Shown here piece by piece: positions 22,222-42,379 of a DNA stretch of 64,000 nucleotides. The stretch lies in contig NW_020170383.1 of the NCBI RefSeq assembly GCF_000524195.1, positions 1,585,800 through 1,649,799 of the forward strand, in the 5' to 3' direction. The stretch is from Echinococcus granulosus. Its lineage: Eukaryota > Platyhelminthes > Cestoda > Cyclophyllidea > Taeniidae. Numbering within the stretch: the stretch's first letter is position 1; every line of letters begins with the position of its first letter. Below the pieces are notes generated by a model, which saw only the letters and a list, made by a program, of their open reading frames with translations, was not told where the DNA came from and searched no databases. Both the position numbers and the translations under genes were made by a program.

Positions 22222-25200
22222 CTAGGAGTGGAAAAAAAATTCGGCAGACTCAGGTGTTAATGGAGTGGTGGTGGTGCTGGTGGTAATGCCACACGACGTG
22301 TTGTCTACAGGGGTCGCCGTTGTTTCCGAGGTGAAAGGGTTACGAGTTATGCTTGATTTGGAGGTGACGAAGGTGGCATCCTCCGATTGGATAAGGTTAC
22401 GCGAGGGGAGGACTACTGGAGGAACGGTGTCTGGCAGGCCCTTCGTAGAGATATTGAGTGCGGCGTCGTGCAGCTTGTCTAGTAATCTAGGGATGACTTT
22501 TGAGAAAAAAAGTAGACAAGAAAAGCATGAAGTGTACACTCGCTCCACTAGGAAGGAAAGTGATCATTTCCCCATGAAAAAAGTATTATATTAGTGTACC
22601 TAACTTTTGCTAGGTAAATTTTAGAGAGGGAAGAGGTCTTTAAAACAGTTAAAATTATTAATGCGATCAAGTGGGGATCATTACAAACTTTTTAATAGCT
22701 CAATAATAATACCAGCTTAGCTACCAATAAACTCAGGACAATTACGAGAAGATGTTAAATCGTATGAATACAGACGTGCTTTTGGGTGTTAGTCAAAGCT
22801 ACACTATCGTGTACTTATTGCGAACGTATGTGTAGTAATTTAGCCATAATTATGGTGTAAATTAAAAAAGATTCACCCAGAGGAAAAACATCCAAGGGCA
22901 CCTGGGGACGTCGTTACCTTTGAGACAAGATAAATATTTTCATATTACCTTGTGAACTACGAAAACTTGTAATCATGTTTAACGAAGTCCACAATGTTGG
23001 ACATTTTTGATGGCTTTGGTACCACCCTGCACCAAATCTACGACTGACTGGCATGAGGTTTAGCAACCAGAGCAAATCATCTGCCGATCTGCCTTCCTCG
23101 TAAGGGTAACAATACGCCTGCTCAATTTGCTTTAGACATTTAGGATCTTTTCAAAATGTTCCCCTTACCGATGATTTCATTGGTAAAGTACGATAGCCAT
23201 AAAAAAACAAAATAGCTACTTGCGAATTTAAACAAGTTCGAACTACTAAAGTGGAAAACCTACCCGTCAAAGAAAGACGGCTTGCAGCTTCTGTGGAGCA
23301 GACAAGTTGTGGATCGTCGAAATAGATGAGGAAGTAATCCAATCCCGGCTAAAAGACATCAAAGTGGTGTGTTCGCCCTCATCACAAAACTGGTATTAGC
23401 AGCAAATAAAAAAGGCAATTAAGCTAAATCGAAACGAAAACCGAGAAAATGGCCCACCAAGAGCTCTGGAAACAAGTTTTTTGATGAGTACGATAGGTAA
23501 ATGCCAAATTAACCTTTCAATATCATTATTCATTAGGGTGCTCCTGCATAATTCCGCACATCCAAACTTAATGTTCAAATGGTGTGATTAGCTATTCGAC
23601 GGCCATCGTGTGGCCTCAAATAAGATAACATCATGTTCGCAGTCATATTGTGCTAGCTACACAGTTGTGCATGTGAATCCCAAGAAATCAGAAACGTAGC
23701 CAGAGTCTTACGAATGAGAGTCAATGGAGGCGCTATCTTGCTTCAGATCTTACTTCCCATCCAGTGAGCATGTTAATTGCGTAGATGAAAAAAATACCGT
23801 TAGGACCATATATTTTCTGTTGCTTCATTAGCTTCACAAATTCAAACTAGCACACTGCCATCTCCACACTTGCTGCTCAAGCCTAGAATCCATATTTAGG
23901 TGCCAAGCGTTCTACCCTACTGTAACGAAGACGGCTGGATACCATAAAACAAAACCAAGTCCCTCATACGTACGAATTAACAAAAAATCTCGTTTATTTC
24001 AAGTCCAATGTCCCAGACTTAATGAAAATAGATACGTTGCAGACTTTGAGTTAAGACCCGTTAGTGAAACTACCCTATTTAAAAGAATTTTTTTCGCATT
24101 ATGGAGTAGGCGTTCGTGCGCCATTCAGTACGGATAAATATAAAACACGTCCACAAATCAAGACCATACCTCGTCAATGCTGCCGTGAGAACGAATGAGC
24201 ATGTTGGACTCGTACGAGCGCACCAGCACCAATCCGCCACCTGACTGCGCCTCTTCGCTGTTGTCCTGTGATACCATAGCGGTGGAAGCAGTAGAGTCTC
24301 TAAATCGTGTATCGCCGACACGCGAAACGATTAGGGCGAAGGCCTGGCCCCCGATCCCAGCGGTGGTGAGCCACCAGCGTCGTGCATAGATGTACTCGCG
24401 ACGCGCCAGAGGGAAGGGGAAGCGCGCCACCCACCGAATCACCTCCGACCCTGCCGCGTTTGCGCTTTTTCTCGACTCTAACACCACCACGCTCTTGTCC
24501 CAGTGCCGCCGATAAGCCAGATTCAATTGCACTTCCAAAAAACAACGCGCTGATATGTCACTGAAACTGCCACACACTAGAATTGTAAGAAAAAACTGCA
24601 ATTATAAATCGTAACTCTACTTCCAACTTTACACAATCCCACCTTCCAGCGGAACCATGACCTCAAAGTACTAAGCACAAAGAAGAATTACTGATAAAAG
24701 AAGCGTAAAAACCTCAGATGTTGCTAATATTCGGGAAAAAGTCTGTGCAATCAACGCTGAATGTGAAGTTGATCAAAAGGAAATGCAGCATCAAGTAGGT
24801 TAAATAACTATAGGAATCGAAAAATAATTCCTACACGTATGGAACCCATCCTAAAGATCCCGCACTTTCAATGTTATCTAGTGGTTGTATCCGTTGTAAG
24901 GAAATTATGCACACCACTTTATTGCCTATCGAGAAGGCCATATCACTGAGCTAAACAAAGAATTCATTAAATCGTTGTTTTTTTTGAAATGGAGGTTGAT
25001 GTGCAGTGTGGATGGGCATAAGACAAAGAAGGTGATATTAAGGCCTGATAGTGTTCACTAAAACTTATTCAAAAACATTATCACCAATGCACCTAACAAA
25101 ATCTGTCAAAAGACCGAACTAGATAAGTACTGATTAAATGCGTGGATCAGTCCGTTTAGGTGCTTCCGTTAATTACTATTTGACTATGTTTTTGCACATA

Positions 25201-27485
25201 GTGAACATCTGTAAAATTCTTAGTTAAATAATCACTTTGATATCAAAATGTTGGATTTTCGGACAAAAAATATAATCAATACACAATCACCGGAAAATTT
25301 GAAAACACTTTTTAATAACATGGGTACAAGGCAACTTTTCCACAAACTCATGATTCCCATATAAATAACAAGCTTATCTACCAATTGTAAGGCTTTACCA
25401 ACTGGAAATAAGTAATACCTCATAATGTTCCCAGTACCCACTACTTTCAATCTCCTTCCATCCTATCACTACGTTTTGTTCACAAGACTAAAAGTCGCCT
25501 GGACATGTGACAGCACGCGATCATTCCTGTGAGTGGACAATACGCAAGTGCGCCACTATTAATCACGTTCCAGTGCATTGCGTTTAAATTATGGTCATCA
25601 AATAAGCAAATGCTCACATCCATTTCCATTGGCTGTGAGGCCAGCAATATAACACGCAGCATCAACTGATCAGAAGAGGCAGACCGCAAGAAGAATACCG
25701 TGTCCATTGGAAAGTCGTGGATTGCTCAACGCACATAGGACACTCCTCTCTTCGCTATCTAACCGACTCATTGAAGGCACTGCCTTTTCCTATTCCCCAA
25801 CATTAGCTCTATTCTCTTCATGCACATTAAGGGTATAATGTATGGATGCTAAAGGAGGCCAGGAGCTCTATCTTAATAGCTAGCTTGTCAAAAATATGGC
25901 TTCCGGTGCAGTTCTAATGACAGCGGTGTGTGACCCCTGACGAGTGATGAGAGAACTTACTGACGCGGACAATTCTTTAACAAATGCGTCAAAAGAAGGC
26001 AAATATTGGGGCTGGATGGGATTTAATAAGCCCAGTATCCACATCTGTTGCCAGTATATCTTCAGACTCTACTAATGATTGTGTAGCTTTTCTAACCAAT
26101 ATTTGCCCTGTATATGCATTTCTGTTTAGTCGCTTTGCCAGCTTTAATGCAGTTTCATTTAAGCGTATAAGGGTAACCCTTACCTCTGTTTTAAACAAAC
26201 TACGAAGCTTTTACCCACCCACAGCTCCTGGCTGTCAAACTTATCACCCAAAGGATGGAATAATAATGCCAGCGACTGATAAAATATCACACCTCAATTT
26301 CGCCAAGAGTTACGGTAGTATCGTGAAAATGTTCTAGTTGTTATAGCTACCTAACTTTAAAATTTCATTGTATGTATTTCTGCCTCATAGCACATAAAAC
26401 TATAATTCAATAAAAACCTTGGATTAAAACTTCTCATAATGAGGCAGAAAATACGTTGAAACAAATAATTATGGCTTAGAAACAAAAAATGAGAAATTCA
26501 CTATATGTAACTGCTAATATTGATGAACAATAGGCATAGAGTAAGATTTGGACTCCCTTATCGTTCAAAGCATCAGAAATAATAGGAATATCTAGCACAT
26601 TTAAAGTGTTAAATCCAAGAGTATAAAGTTTTGAGCTGAAAATCACGAGTAAATTACCAATAATCCAAGTGAATTTCATTATTCAGGAACGTTATAAATA
26701 CAAAGGTCATCAGATCCACCGAATGAAACCATCGAGGCACACAAATAGCACAATACAACCAATGAAGGTTCACGCACCCCTGTATTCGTAGAGACCAATG
26801 GCAGTCTTGCTGGAGTTATTCGAGGTCTTGCATGAAGGTCGCCGCCACATGCGCAGATCAGGCCGATCAATCATGCACTCCCACGCAGAGTCCACAAACC
26901 CAGTGCCGTCGGCAGAAAGACGGCTGGAGAGGTCCATGAGCACCACCCCACGAGGCGACGACGCTGGTGCGAGTGGTGTCTCTGCACCATCGCTGGAAGA
27001 CACAGGCTCGTCCTTTTGAGGATCAAAGAGATTTCTAAAAAACTCATGCTGTCTCTCTCGCAAGAGCTGCCGGAGATCGCGGACGTAGAAGGTGAGAGGA
27101 CTCTCGAGACTACTGTATGCACGCTCAATCGGTTGTTGCGCCACTTGAGGACTGTTCCCCTCCTCCTTCTGTTGAGACTTTTGAGCAAATTTCGAAAGTT
27201 CATTGTACTTCGTGACATCAAATGTCTCAACGGTTCTGGGGAAAACCTAGGGGTAAATTTAAATAGAGGATAGGAAGCCCACATCATCATCTCATCTTCA
27301 GATATAGAATCCTGAACAAATGATATGAGACACGTGGCAAGAAGAATTCTCTGTCCTCTGCTAGCTGCGAAGTCTTGATGAAAACCGAAACATCCGGCAC
27401 GATAAATACCACCAAATCTTCTGAATAAGGCACCTGCCGACTCACGTAGTGTAAAGAGTCTGGCCAACAATGCACGATGTATCAT
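22222..27485 (-). CDS. STARD7: StAR-related lipid transfer protein 7, 5 exons
   Basis: STARD7 carries phosphatidylcholine to mitochondria through a START domain. Exons on the minus strand are 27283-27485, 26778-27235, 24170-24576, 23264-23348 and 22222-22496, giving 475 residues from the ATG at 27485 (human has 370). The Arg-rich, acid-poor N-terminus (MIHRALLARLFTLRES) looks like a mitochondrial presequence. START-domain matches include WECMIDRPDLRMWRRP, HWDKSVVV, ARREYIYARR, VRSYESNMLIR and LDYFLIYFDDPQ. Exons 4 and 5 align to human STARD7 without gaps through LLDKLH, although the usual WMVSSGMPDF motif is not conserved. The tail after the domain is Ser/Thr/Pro-rich. All phases close. A splice-acceptor-like site at 27540 leaves an open frame before the chosen Met, so the true start may be further upstream. 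Confidence 0.93.
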
Positions 27486-27539
27486 CCTTGTGCAAAATTT
27501 AATCTTTCCCACATCAGGATGCCATCGTTTAAGAGGGAC

Positions 27540-27550
27540 CTGAGGAGAGG
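27540..27550 (-). other. Splice acceptor upstream of STARD7 start
   Basis: The minus strand reads CCTCTCCTCAG at this site. Translation after it is open into STARD7 (VPLKRWHPDVGKIKF before the chosen Met). It could be a cis acceptor of an upstream coding exon or a spliced-leader trans-splice site, which flatworms use. Confidence 0.4.
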
Positions 27551-29594
27551 GAAATATCGATCTTCGGAAAAAATTAGGCTAGATGAATAGAAAAAACATC
27601 TTCACGTGTATAACAAACGCAACCAAATTTTACAGAAAGATGGAAATATGTGTTGCAAAAGTAGCTGTCCTCAAATACCTGAAAACGTTGCATACTATAA
27701 ATTTGGCAACGTACAACATGATACTAACAAATTCAAAGGTCAAAGCAATCTAAAATTGAATCAAAGACTAGTCAAAAACATGTCAACCCATTCTTCAGAA
27801 AAAGAAGCCAGGAGGGCGTAGGCCCAGCTTCAATATATTTAGAAAGGTACTTATTTTAGAGGAAAGCAGTGCCCTACTCGAAAAAGACATTAGATGGAAG
27901 TAGGTGTTACGATTATTCTGCAATAAAATAAGTTATACCGACACAGCTTTCCAAAAATAAAGTAAAAAGAGCCCTTCATACCAACATACACGGAAGAACA
28001 GCATGAGACTGAGAATTAAGATTAGTAATATGCTGTCAGGTCAATGAAACAAACACTAAATTTTTTCATGCTTCAAGTGCCGGATTATTACAATTAGTAA
28101 AAGTCAATGACAAAAAATATGCAACTTTAATAAAAATCTAAAAGCTATGGGTATGTTCGTAGGTAGAAGGGGAATAGATTTTGAATTAAAATTAGACTGT
28201 AAAAAATGCTATAAATACCGTAGGCAAATAAAAGCTAGCCCCTTTATTTTAGTTGCAATTTTGTGCTAATGCTTAATCAAGGGCTTGGGTATACTTTGAA
28301 GTAATTTAGAATGCAATATAGCAACCCAAAATTTATAGAAAGGCAAATGGGCATGCTATGTGAAATGACTGTGTTTCGTAAACTTAGGGGATTGCAAACA
28401 CGGCCTATAGACCAGGTCACCTATCGGATAACCAACTGTGCAACGGCTAAGTAATTCTTACAAATACATAAAGCTTAAAAAACGTACTGTAAGCGCTGCA
28501 TAATAGGCTCAAGTGCTTGTTTCTGCGCCAAGTCAAGCATCTATTTTTCAGTCATGTTTGTTGACTTTTTAGATCTTCTACAGAAACTGTACACGAGTTA
28601 ATGCCCTACTTTACGTAATGCTTTAACTTTTTATGACAAGGTCTAACAGCAGCAAAATTCCCCTGCAAATTGTTTTAAAGGAGCAAATAATTGTTAACAT
28701 CGGGTGAACTGATGAACCCCACGCTTGTTATTAAGCGCTGAATTTGTCTCACATTAAAACAGCTTGTTTTATGGATTAAATCTAAATAAAAAGCACAGCA
28801 AATCTTGCTTATGTGCAAATTACAGCCTTTTCGTCCTTTTGCGTTTTACTCTGCTACTTAACAGTTGCGCTCCAGGTGTGATTTTTTGCAGAAGTTGTTT
28901 TTTGCGTGTGTTTGTAAAGTATTAGTGGGATTACCGTGGGATTTATCGATGACTAGGTTAGCTCACATTTTCTTAATGACTTTATTGGAAATCCGAGGTG
29001 TCTGGCCATTTTGGCGTTAGTCTAGTTTCGGGCTCGGTTAAAGCGACCCGAGAATAGGGGGTTTTTGGGTTGTCTTGTAAGTATTGACAAGATTTTCTGC
29101 TCGAGTGTCTTTTTTCCTACATTCTACTTTGGCTTTGGAATACATGCCTTTATTTACTGCCCTAGATGACTATTGAGTGTGTCCTACGGGTCGTTCACAG
29201 TGTTGCTTCTTAGTACTTGCTAAACATCTTTTATTATGTTTATTCCTTGCTGAAAAGTGTTTCTAAGCGCGTTGATATCGGAAAGCAATTCTCCTGATAT
29301 GTCGTTCACAAACACCTCACTATCGGGGTTCTTTCGTTATTTTTTTTGAGAATTCTGTGGTTGAGATGAGTGCAACATTGCTTAACTGCCTCTATTTATT
29401 GTGCATTTTTGGCTGAATGTGAAGGAAGATAGATTTTATTGATTACGGGCTATGGTGATAGCTATTGAACCGCTGCTTCCATGAGAATCGGCTTTCTTCG
29501 TCCTACAATTTGGTTGGAAGTGCTGATATAGCCAAGCAGATACTTTGCGTCCCCCTTATTTGAGAGCATACTCGAAATTTTTTTTTACACAATC
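27551..29594. promoter_or_regulatory. Divergent STARD7/USP7 intergenic region
   Basis: The two genes point away from each other across about 2.2 kb. The half nearer USP7 (from about 28500) is T-rich on the plus strand. I see no coding exon with recognisable homology and no canonical TATA element that I would trust. Promoters or 5' untranslated exons for both genes are expected here. Confidence 0.4.
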
Positions 29595-29645
29595 ATGGAA
29601 CCTTACGGTCGTCCACGTATGTGGTGCAAGGCTTGTTATTGGTGA
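29595..29645 (+). other. Upstream ORF before USP7 (16 codons)
   Basis: ATG to TGA encodes MEPYGRPRMWCKACYW, ending 83 nt before the chosen USP7 start. If it lies in the 5' UTR it could lower USP7 translation. No transcript evidence is available. Confidence 0.25.
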
Positions 29646-29728
29646 ACTTTTATTATTTGTGGTAGACCTTCGGCATTACCTAGTGGCTCATAATCTCTGA
29701 TCTTTGACAAACTTACATAGGTCATTGA

Positions 29729-38232
<8,504 letters not shown>

Positions 38233-39926
38233 CCTTGTGGGGATGAGAGCTGTGTGCATGTCTGTCTGTGTGCGGTAGATATGGATGTGCGGGGGTGCTG
38301 TTCCCTGTGTTTTGTGTACATTTGAAGTTTACAGTCTTTTTGGCTTTGTGTGAGGTGACAATTATGAACAAAATTCTTCCGTCTTGCTCAATTATTGGTT
38401 GCGCTCCTTCGGCCAAGTTTAGGCACGTTGAATCTTGGATGTCCGTATAAAACGAGCATGACTTTAAAACTCACTCGAAGGAGGATGCCAGTCCAAGGTG
38501 TTAAAATCTTCTAGTCTTTTGGGTGGAATCGTTCGAGAAGACCTGAAACAATGGGTAATGTGAAGAATTCTTTAGTACCCTCGTGGTGTTGCACCGTGGG
38601 GGTTGATTCAATCCATCGGGCCCGTCTGCCTGCATTGGCGTTCGAAAATGTAGTTGTGGTTACGTACTCATCATCCACGTGGCGTCGTTGCCTGAGTTCA
38701 TTCGTGTACTTTGTCTATTGCTACCGCAAAACAGTTTATCGGCTGGTCGCGGGTGGCAGAGGCCTGTTTCGTAGAGGGCGAGGTGTTATTTTTTTACCTG
38801 AAGTGGGTTGTGTTCACTGCCAGCGGAGTCCGCGTGATACAATCGTCTAGTGTCAGCTTGGTTTACATTCCTAGTTGAGTAGTGTGTCTCGGTGCTTTAC
38901 GTGTGTCTGCATCTGGGCTTCTGAGCCATTTCCAGGTCAAGTATGTTGCGAAGTCATAACACTCATTTTCTTCTACATGTAAGCCTACAACTTATGAGGA
39001 GTTTTAAGTTAGTACCTTCTCCTATTGGGTCGTCGTCGCTGCTAATCTGAATTGAGGTGACAACTAAAGTTGTCGCGTACTTTCGTTTGGAGCAGCTCTC
39101 TAAAAAAGTGTGGGTCTTCTCTGTTGGGCGCTACTTTCCCCCATTGTCTTTGATGGGATCCATTTGGAGCTATGTATTCTCCTCCAAAATATCCATTCTA
39201 TTAGGAGTACTAAGCTTCAACTTGACTAAGAGACGCTAAACTCTGGCAGCCACATTTGAAGTAGGTATGCTAATAAACCCCCAAACATGGCTGATGCAAA
39301 CTGTTGCTTTGCCGTTTGTTGCAGGAATTGGCAAGGAAAATAACTTCAACGATAGAGCCATGGGTGACAGGTCGTGTTTGCGCTAGTTATGGAGTCGTTC
39401 TTTTTTTGACAGCAAGATTACATTTTCAGCATCCGCAAAGAAAATACAGTTTGAAAAAGGCAATTCATTTTTGCTTTTTTTTGTTAAGAATGAATCTCCG
39501 GACTTGCTGTAGTTCAATGGTCGCTAGTTGTACACATTGCCTTAGGGTTCTCAGAGTTTTGTACCCACACAGTTCCTAGGCTGACCTAATTTAAAGAATT
39601 ATTTTCTGTTCTATGCTTTGAGAAGAGCCATTTGCTTCGCTTTGCTTATGTTTTGTTTATCATGAACGGTTTTGGTGATACATCATTTTTAGCATGAAAA
39701 CATTTTACCATGGTCTACCTTGGTAGTAACGTAAATTTAAGGTGAAAGATGGCTAAAGACCTAGTGTTAAGGTCACCGGTTAAGCTGTCCAGTTTTACCT
39801 AAATTACACGACAGTCTAACTGTAACTCATCTTTTAGATGGCGAGACAAGAAAGTACGTCTGATATGCAATAAAGTCGTTGGTTATGCATTTTAATCCAG
39901 TCGCCCATAAATTTTTGCAAGATGAG
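38233..39926 (+). other. USP7 3' flank
   Basis: No gene is supported. A TATAAA hexamer near 38445 could be a variant poly(A) signal for USP7; the first canonical AATAAA on this strand are at about 39272 and 39869. A splice-bounded fragment near 39325-39367 (after TTTGTTGCAG, before GTCGTG) reads IGKENNFNDRAMGD in one frame, but I cannot link it to anything. Confidence 0.35.
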
Positions 39927-39949
39927 CACGCTCTTTTTACGTGAAAAAA

Positions 39950-40138
39950 ATGCGCATGCAGCAAAGTCTCCGTCGACGGCACGCAGGTCGCAGACCTATT
40001 TCACTGACCAAGCCCCCGCCCGTAACTAACTCCGCCCAACTGCGTCCTCAACGGCCTACCTATCTAAACATCACTAGAGAGACCGATTTCGCCGCCCAGA
40101 TTAATCCGACGATTACTGCGTCACTAAAAGTTGCTCAA
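39950..40138 (+). CDS. Orphan coding-like exon, basic protein fragment
   Basis: This stretch is GC-richer than its surroundings and open for 63 codons from an ATG to a GTACGG donor. It encodes an Arg-rich start MRMQQSLRRRHAGRRP and continues ITRETDFAAQINPTITASLK. No family is recognised. An alternative donor (GTTGCT) lies at 40130, and an acceptor-like ATGAG at 39926 would extend it 5'. Neighbouring exons were not found. It may be the first exon of a gene or a chance open frame. Confidence 0.28.
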
Positions 40139-42031
40139 GTACGGCGTTTAATGCTCATTGTGTGTTGGTGTCAAATGGTTATGCAGTTCAAAGCAATTCC
40201 TCTCCTGTTTAAGCTAGGTTCACAGCCCAAATGTCATTCGTAATAGATGCCTACGTATGCTTTTTGTGCTAACTTCCAATATCCTTAATCAAAACAAATT
40301 GAAATATAGTACTTGGAACAGTTTTTGGTGTCGCAGCACAAACTTGGTTGAAGCTAAGTCCTCATCCGGAAACTCTTAGGATACGTGGCGAGTTCACGTC
40401 TCCATTCGGTTAAAAAAATGTCTCATCAGGTCGATAAATTGGTTTGTTTTTTGGTTTTCCAATCCGAAAGTGCTTAAATACCGAATACTTGGTAGAGCGG
40501 ATAAATTGTGGATAAGATAGAGCCATTTGTGGTGAGCATTTCTGGCGGTAATTGTCTATATTCAATTTATGAATAAGGCAATTAACTTTCATGCAGAATA
40601 GTTGGCTGGCATGAACCAAACAGCAAAACAGTCCACCGCCATACACAAAGCACAGCACTCACCTTTGGATCCACTCGTAGGCACGCTGCCGTAATTCAAG
40701 TCCCTGTGGAGACTGTCATGGCGCCAACTACGTGAGATCCGCTGTCATTTTTCACAGTATTATGGGATATCCAAGTCACACAATGGTGTTTAAAAGCAAA
40801 CTTGTATTAGCAACAGTAAATTTTGGTTATAAGTAAAAGCTTAATCCGTAGTGCCGGAGTTACGATTTCCTATCCATTTTCGGTAAGCGCAGTGCATTCT
40901 CCGAATACTTCCTTGACATTATCACCAACATAACCATTTGTGATCTTGATCACAAGATAACCCTGCACAAATCAATTAGTAGACGTATGTGAGGACATCA
41001 CTTACAAAAACCTTGATTAATTTCTTTTAATCATTTTAGAACTTAGCATTATGCTCTTGTTCAAAATCACAATGTTTTCATTGGCTTCGGTTGTGTTAAC
41101 AGAAGTGACTTTGCTTCGACAGTGGCACTTGTGGCGACTTCCTACACGTTTTATATGGGATTGATTCAAACCGCTCCAATTTCTATTGTGACATCTGACG
41201 GTTTCACTTCGACCATGTGCAACCCATTAATAAAGTCATTTTTACAACCGGTGATTGGCATGTCCATGATACCGTTTAGTGGAGCTATCTAGATAAACGA
41301 ATATTTATTCAACTAGCCCAGAGCATAGGCAAGTCTACGTACTGCTAAATGTTAATGGAGTTAAATAATAAAGTGGGTCCATTGGATCGGCGATAAATTA
41401 TACTTAGACGATTTAATCGCAATTTGCGAGTTCAAGTTTTCGCACAAATCAACATCAATGTGGTCCAACGCCATATTGCGCCAAATTTCGTGTATAATTA
41501 GATGTCAGATTTTTCCATACGAATCCCAAAATGGCTCTGCAATTAATTAATTTCAGGGCAAAAGTTTTTGAACTTTGCTTACGAAAGTATGATCATCTTA
41601 AAAACAATCGACTAGCATGCTTCAATAAAACAATGGCATTCTGATGCTAATACAGTAAGTTTGGTAATAAACGTTGGCATGCAAATAAAGTATTTGCCTA
41701 TTCAAATTACTTCTAATGCAAGTGATTTGTTATTGCGATATCGCTTTTTGATAATCGGAACTATATTTTACTTTGTGGTTATTTTATCTCGTCATACGAC
41801 TTGGCGTAAAGGAATTACCGCTAAGTCCCTCTTTATGTTTATCGCCGTTTAGGTGTTTCACGACACGAAACGCAAAAAAGTTGGAAGTAGACCCTCTAAA
41901 TTCTATATTTAGATGGGGTGGTAGCTGGTTTCCGTAAAAAGACTGTGGATACAGCTGCATAAGGAGCCGTCCTGGCCTTTAGCAAGTCATTGCGTCCATT
42001 TGGCACGGATTCCAAGCCCCACACCCTTCCT
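40139..42031. other. Non-coding stretch left of scaffold gap
   Basis: AT-rich, with only short open frames of chance length. An 8-bp inverted repeat TTGTGATC/GATCACAA with a 2-nt loop lies near 40937-40954. No other structure is supported. Confidence 0.45.
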
Positions 42032-42131
42032 NNNNNNNNNNNNNNNNNNNNNNNNNNNNNNNNNNNNNNNNNNNNNNNNNNNNNNNNNNNNNNNNNNNNN
42101 NNNNNNNNNNNNNNNNNNNNNNNNNNNNNNN
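42032..42131. other. Assembly gap, 100 N
   Basis: Exactly 100 N bases, a standard placeholder for a scaffold join of unknown length. Translations across it are meaningless. Confidence 0.99.
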
Positions 42132-42315
42132 GGATGAATATTATCTAACAGTATGTAAGAAGATTGAAGAGAAATGTCATAAATGAGTTCCCTTATTTGC
42201 AACAGATAGTAGTCACAATTGTCATAATTGCCAATTGAGTTCTTGCCCATTTTTTGATAATTTCTGCATTTTTGGATTCTGATAGCCGAATGAAAAATAA
42301 TTGAGAGATCCGACA

Positions 42316-42379
42316 GATGGGTGGATGGGTACGGGATAAATGGGTGGACTGATGGGTAGATGGATAGATAGATAGATAA
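42316..42379. repeat. GATG/GATA-type microsatellite region
   Basis: Degenerate GATGGGTG units run into a purer GATA tract (GATAGATAGATAGATA) at the right end. It lies about 190 nt right of the scaffold gap, so the gap may be repeat-related. Confidence 0.7.

Noticed and set aside
22265..22594. 109-codon plus-strand ORF
   Set aside because: Antisense shadow of STARD7 exon 5.
27016..27273. Plus-strand ORFs at 26798-27273
   Set aside because: Antisense shadows of STARD7 exon 2, whose minus-strand frame has clear START-domain homology.
26871..27282. Continuation of the STARD7 N-terminal frame beyond 27283
   Set aside because: The frame stays open by chance, but homology moves to another frame after a 47-nt GT-AG intron.
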